Shown: positions 5,003 to 7,769 of the stretch, piece by piece
Numbering within the stretch: position 1 is the first letter of the stretch
Layout: each line of letters starts with the position of its first letter
Source: Thermodesulfobacteriota bacterium
Lineage (GTDB): Bacteria > Desulfobacterota > Syntrophobacteria > BM002
Reading direction: 5' to 3'
DNA length: 7,769 nucleotides
NCBI GenBank assembly: GCA_947259475.1
Contig: CAMYLW010000288.1
Coordinates: forward strand, 1-7,769
Notes under the pieces: model-generated
The model's database searches: none
Seen by the model: the letters and a program-made list of their open reading frames with translations, nothing else
Told to the model about the DNA's origin: nothing
Translations under genes and position numbers: made by a program

Positions 5003-6616
5003 TTGGCTGCCGAGAAAGAGGACAAGAAACAGTTCCTGCAGGTTTCTCGCCTGAATAGCATTAAGACCAGGATCATTGTGTTCGCCCTGCTCGCCACCAT
5101 TATTCCTTCGGTGAGCATGGGCTGGCTTGTTGTCTTAGAGAATCTTGACAAGATTGTGGGCCAGGGTGGTGCACACAGAGAAAACGTTGTGGCCCTCCGC
5201 CGCCTAAAGGACTACCTGAGGTCGGTGCGGGAAAAAATCGTCGACTACCAAGAACTCATGCTCCTGGATCTGGAGGGGAAGATAGTAGCCACCAGCTCAA
5301 AGCAGGCCACCACCGTGAATTTGCCGGATAAATGGCTTCCGCGAGCGCAAGCAAACAAGCATACTATCGGACAATCCCATTGGGATGAGACTTCGCAAGC
5401 GGGTGTTGTGGTGGTTACCCAGCCCATCCGGACCGCCAACGAGCGTTTATTGGGCGTTCTTGCCGCCAAGATCAACTTTCGAACTATCAACAAGACCTTG
5501 AAAAACTACGCCCAAGGCGAGATAGGAGAGCTCTATTTGATCACAGAGGAAGGGACTTTGCTCGTCAGTTCCCGGCCCATTTCGGCAAAGTTCCTGGAAA
5601 CAAAACTGGTGGGAAGTACAACGCGAAAACTTTTTTTTGGAGAAGGAGATCCTCAGAGATATTATAGCTACCATGGCGAGCCGGTGGTGGGCGCCCTCAA
5701 GAGAATGTCAGAGCTGGATTGGGGGGTTGTGGCTGAAAAGGAAAGAGCGCAAGCGTATGCTCAGATCGTCCGGCTTCGGAATGTAACCTTAGTGCTGGTA
5801 GTGGGCCTGCTGCTCTTCATTGGCCTCGGAGCCTATCTCCTCGGCCTCACTCTGGTCCGTCCCATAGACCGTCTCACCGGGGGTGCTTCTAAGGTGGCCG
5901 CGGGCGATTTGGAGGTGGATCTTCCCGTTCTCAGCCGCAGTGAAGTGGGTTATCTCACTGAGGTCTTCAACGACATGGTAGCACGGTTGCGTCAGGGCCG
6001 AGAAGAACTGGCTGCCATCAACAAGACTCTCCGCAAGAAGAACAAGGAACTCCACGAACTCTCCATAACCGATAGTCTGACTGGACTGTATAATCGTAAA
6101 CACTTGATGGAAACTCTGGACAATGAGGTGGCCCGCTCCAAGCGGCACAAACACGATTTTGCTGTGCTGGTCATCGATATCGATGATTTTAAGGAGTACA
6201 ACGACTCCTATGGTCATCTGGCGGGTGACGAAGTACTCAGCAGGCTGGCTTCAGTTTTCAAGAAATCTGTCCGCAGCTGTGATTATGTTGCGCGCTATGG
6301 TGGAGAGGAATTCATACTATTATTACCCGAGATTGGTCCGCAAGAGGGAGTGAAGGCGGCGGAGCGCATTCGAAAAAAGGTGGCCAAGGAAAAATTTGCT
6401 GGCGATGGGGGACCAATAGAGGTTACGGTAAGTGTAGGCGTTGCCTCATATCCCAAGGATGGTGACGATCCTCAGGCCATCATTAGACTTGCTGATGCCG
6501 CTCTCTACCAAGCCAAGGAGAGTGGACGCAACCAGGTGGTTCTGGCCGGGAAAACTCCGAAGAAAAAAAGGCAAAAAGCGAAACCAAAAGGTAAAACTGT
6601 GACTGGCGGCCGTTGA
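5003..6616 (+). CDS. Membrane diguanylate cyclase (periplasmic sensor - HAMP - GGDEF)
   Basis: This 537-residue inner-membrane enzyme makes c-di-GMP from two GTP. Membrane segments lie at ~23-45 and ~261-284. They enclose a ~215-residue periplasmic sensor that looks Cache-like, with LMLLDLEGKIVATS (85-98) and LYLITEEGTLLVSS (177-190). A HAMP linker follows (~280-335, LVRPIDRLTGG), then a short coiled region and the GGDEF domain from ~352: TDSLTGLYNR (356-365), metal-site IDIDDF (391-396), NDSYGHLAGDE (400-410) and the active-site GGEEF (433-437). RSCD (424-427), five residues before it, is an intact RxxD inhibitory site, so product feedback is expected. The C-terminus is a lysine-rich tail (KTPKKKRQKAKPKGK, ~517-531). 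I prefer the TTG at 5003 because of its ribosome binding site; an upstream TTG at 4985 would add six residues. The gene follows the FHA-cNMP-PilZ gene by 64 bases with no terminator between them. Confidence 0.95.
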   Translation: MAAEKEDKKQFLQVSRLNSIKTRIIVFALLATIIPSVSMGWLVVLENLDKIVGQGGAHRENVVALRRLKDYLRSVREKIVDYQELMLLDLEGKIVATSSKQATTVNLPDKWLPRAQANKHTIGQSHWDETSQAGVVVVTQPIRTANERLLGVLAAKINFRTINKTLKNYAQGEIGELYLITEEGTLLVSSRPISAKFLETKLVGSTTRKLFFGEGDPQRYYSYHGEPVVGALKRMSELDWGVVAEKERAQAYAQIVRLRNVTLVLVVGLLLFIGLGAYLLGLTLVRPIDRLTGGASKVAAGDLEVDLPVLSRSEVGYLTEVFNDMVARLRQGREELAAINKTLRKKNKELHELSITDSLTGLYNRKHLMETLDNEVARSKRHKHDFAVLVIDIDDFKEYNDSYGHLAGDEVLSRLASVFKKSVRSCDYVARYGGEEFILLLPEIGPQEGVKAAERIRKKVAKEKFAGDGGPIEVTVSVGVASYPKDGDDPQAIIRLADAALYQAKESGRNQVVLAGKTPKKKRQKAKPKGKTVTGGR

Positions 6617-6620
6617 CAAT

Positions 6621-6671
6621 GCTCCCGCGAACGCATTCCCCGTAGTCCGCCTCCTTCGGACTGCAGGGAGC
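6621..6671. terminator. Nested hairpin between convergent genes (possible bidirectional terminator)
   Basis: An inner stem, AGTCCG-CCTCCTT-CGGACT (6644-6662), lies inside an outer 6-bp pair, GCTCCC (6621-6626) and GGGAGC (6666-6671). It sits in the 68-bp gap between the convergent diguanylate cyclase and lipoprotein genes, which is where a shared terminator is expected. No T-run follows on either strand, so intrinsic termination would be weak. Confidence 0.4.
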
Positions 6672-6684
6672 TTGAATAGACCCC

Positions 6685-7455
6685 TTAACGACCACCTACG
6701 AGAGTCTGGAAGACCCAGCCATAGGTGCCATCCTCGCTCATCACTCGCACCCATTTGTCCTTATGTGAATAGCCAATGAGCGGAGTTCCTTTCTTCAAGG
6801 TAGTGATGACCTTGCTCTCGCGATCGGGTTGCTTCCTGAGATTGCTGGTTCTCAGGATCTTGAGCGGCAGCGGCAGGGCAAAAAATACCTCCCCCTTAAA
6901 GGGTGGTAAACGCTTAATGGGTGCTACCCTTTCTCGGCCCTCAAGTCGTATCTGGCCGGCCCTGATGTGACCCTTGGCCTGACTGGTGAGGTAAACGGCG
7001 CCCCCGTAGTTCTCTTTTTTGAACTCCTGAGCACTCATCTTCAATAGCTCTTGAGCCTTGATAAGTTCTGGGTTTTGTGTCTGACCCGCCAACTGAGCTT
7101 TTAAGGCCTTTACGGCAATTTCAGCCTCCGCAATTCCTGAAGCAGCCTCTGCCTTGCTTTCTAAACTGCGAAGCTTGGCTTTCGCCCTGACTACTTCCTG
7201 AATGGCTTCATCCAACATTGCCTGCTGCGAGTTCAAGCGCTCCTCGAGTTGCTTGATTTGTGCATCCCGCTCCAGCAATCGCAACTGAAGTCTTGCAATG
7301 TTGTCTTCACGTTTTGCCAGGGTCTGCTGCAACTTTTTGACATCGTCAGATTTCTTCGATGGCCAATTAGCGCACGCTGGGATGAAACAGAATGAGACAG
7401 CCAGCAGTAGCCCCAGATATTGCCGTGAGTTTACCCTGATGAGTGAAGAGATCAT
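6685..7455 (-). CDS. Lipoprotein with coiled coil and C-terminal bacterial SH3 domain
   Basis: The 256-residue product starts with a lipoprotein signal peptide: Arg7 and Arg11, a hydrophobic stretch LGLLLAVSFCF (14-24), and lipobox IPAC with the lipidated Cys28. Residue +2 is Ala, not Asp, so sorting to the outer membrane is expected if the organism has the Lol system. Residues ~37-123 form a long charged coiled coil (LQQTLAKREDNIARLQLRLL and on). A helical stretch (~129-168, with AQEFKKENYGGAVYLTSQAK) resembles a single TPR-like hairpin. Residues ~198-253 match an SH3_3-type domain (NLRKQPDRESKVITTLKKG, then KWVRV and TYGWVF), which often binds peptidoglycan or its peptides. The role is probably in the envelope; I do not recognise a specific gene. 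AGGGAG lies nine bases before the ATG at 7453-7455. The gene converges on the diguanylate cyclase, so a functional link is not implied. Confidence 0.88.
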   Translation of the reverse strand: MISSLIRVNSRQYLGLLLAVSFCFIPACANWPSKKSDDVKKLQQTLAKREDNIARLQLRLLERDAQIKQLEERLNSQQAMLDEAIQEVVRAKAKLRSLESKAEAASGIAEAEIAVKALKAQLAGQTQNPELIKAQELLKMSAQEFKKENYGGAVYLTSQAKGHIRAGQIRLEGRERVAPIKRLPPFKGEVFFALPLPLKILRTSNLRKQPDRESKVITTLKKGTPLIGYSHKDKWVRVMSEDGTYGWVFQTLVGGR

Positions 7456-7672
7456 ATCCCTATTCTCCCTGTATGGGCTGTTGGTGACACTATCAAGACA
7501 GTGGAAAATTGGTCATGGTACCACATGGATTTGATATTACTGAACAACCATAGCAAATTTTGCGGTAACAAGAAAGACTCAGTATTTTCCTCCATTGACT
7601 TCACATCAAATACCAGTACAATATATATAGTTTACGAGAGCAGGCTACACACCTACCTCAAAACTAGCACTA

Positions 7673-7769
7673 GCCCGGATATTTCATGAATCACTTGCTG
7701 CGACCACGGATATGGCCGTCCTTCCTGGCGTCCTCGGGTGTCGGCCCCTGCGACGTACCGTTCAGGTAC
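7673..7769. mobile_element. MITE-like element B, second copy, cut by the window edge
   Basis: The 97 bases from GCCCGGATATTTCATGAAT onward align without gaps to 3384-3480, with three substitutions. The terminus is preceded by TA (7671-7672), as would fit insertion at a TA dinucleotide. The window ends one base before the end of the central hairpin, so the right half is missing. The 217 bp between this copy and the lipoprotein start (7456-7672) contain no gene and no convincing promoter. Confidence 0.75.

Noticed and set aside
5789..6217. 142-codon minus-strand open frame
   Set aside because: It is antisense to the HAMP/GGDEF part of the diguanylate cyclase and has no domain of its own.
582..7769. 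CRISPR array or att sites formed by the repeats
   Set aside because: Copies are far apart, have inverted termini and lack regular spacers; no cas, integrase or phage gene is present.

Overview
The window most resembles a piece of an uncultured Gram-negative bacterium, probably Desulfobacterota (the former deltaproteobacteria). This rests on inference: a lipoprotein with a lipobox, a SEC-C/methionine aminopeptidase fusion, a candidate sigma-54 promoter, c-di-GMP signalling proteins with FHA, cNMP and PilZ domains, and intergenic spaces filled with short inverted-repeat elements of the kind I associate with that group. No marker gene fixes the taxon.

Layout, left to right. (1) 1-470, minus strand: a cyclic-nucleotide-binding-type protein cut by the left edge. 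(2) 471-1210: no recognisable gene. It holds a hairpin-rich, MITE-like element (582-776) and a perfect 12-bp inverted repeat (1014-1048). (3) 1211-1828, minus strand: a SAM-dependent O-methyltransferase. (4) 1829-2274: no gene, mostly a fold-back repeat (1939-2156). (5) 2275-3153, minus strand: type I methionine aminopeptidase with an N-terminal SEC-C zinc motif. (6) 3154-3720: a divergent promoter region with two repeat elements placed 9 bp apart (3292-3374 and 3384-3555) and a good sigma-54-type promoter match (3593-3609). (7) 3721-4938 and 5003-6616, plus strand: an FHA-cNMP-PilZ protein and a membrane diguanylate cyclase, probably one transcription unit. (8) 6685-7455, minus strand and convergent: a coiled-coil/SH3 lipoprotein. 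(9) 7456-7769: no gene, ending inside a second copy of the 3384-3555 element.

The functional centre is the c-di-GMP pair. The downstream enzyme has an intact GGEEF active site and an RxxD inhibitory site, so it should make c-di-GMP. The upstream protein carries a PilZ-like domain that could read c-di-GMP, fused to an FHA domain (phosphothreonine reader) and a cNMP domain. Maker and reader would then be co-expressed, possibly from the sigma-54 promoter.

The most unusual feature is the density of small inverted-repeat elements. Elements at 582-776, 3384-3555 and 7673-7769 share nearly the same 19-bp terminal sequence. The first has a different interior from the other two, which suggests two subfamilies moved by one transposase that is not present here. 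Each lies upstream of the 5' end of a gene. Two unrelated fold-back repeats fill the remaining gaps.
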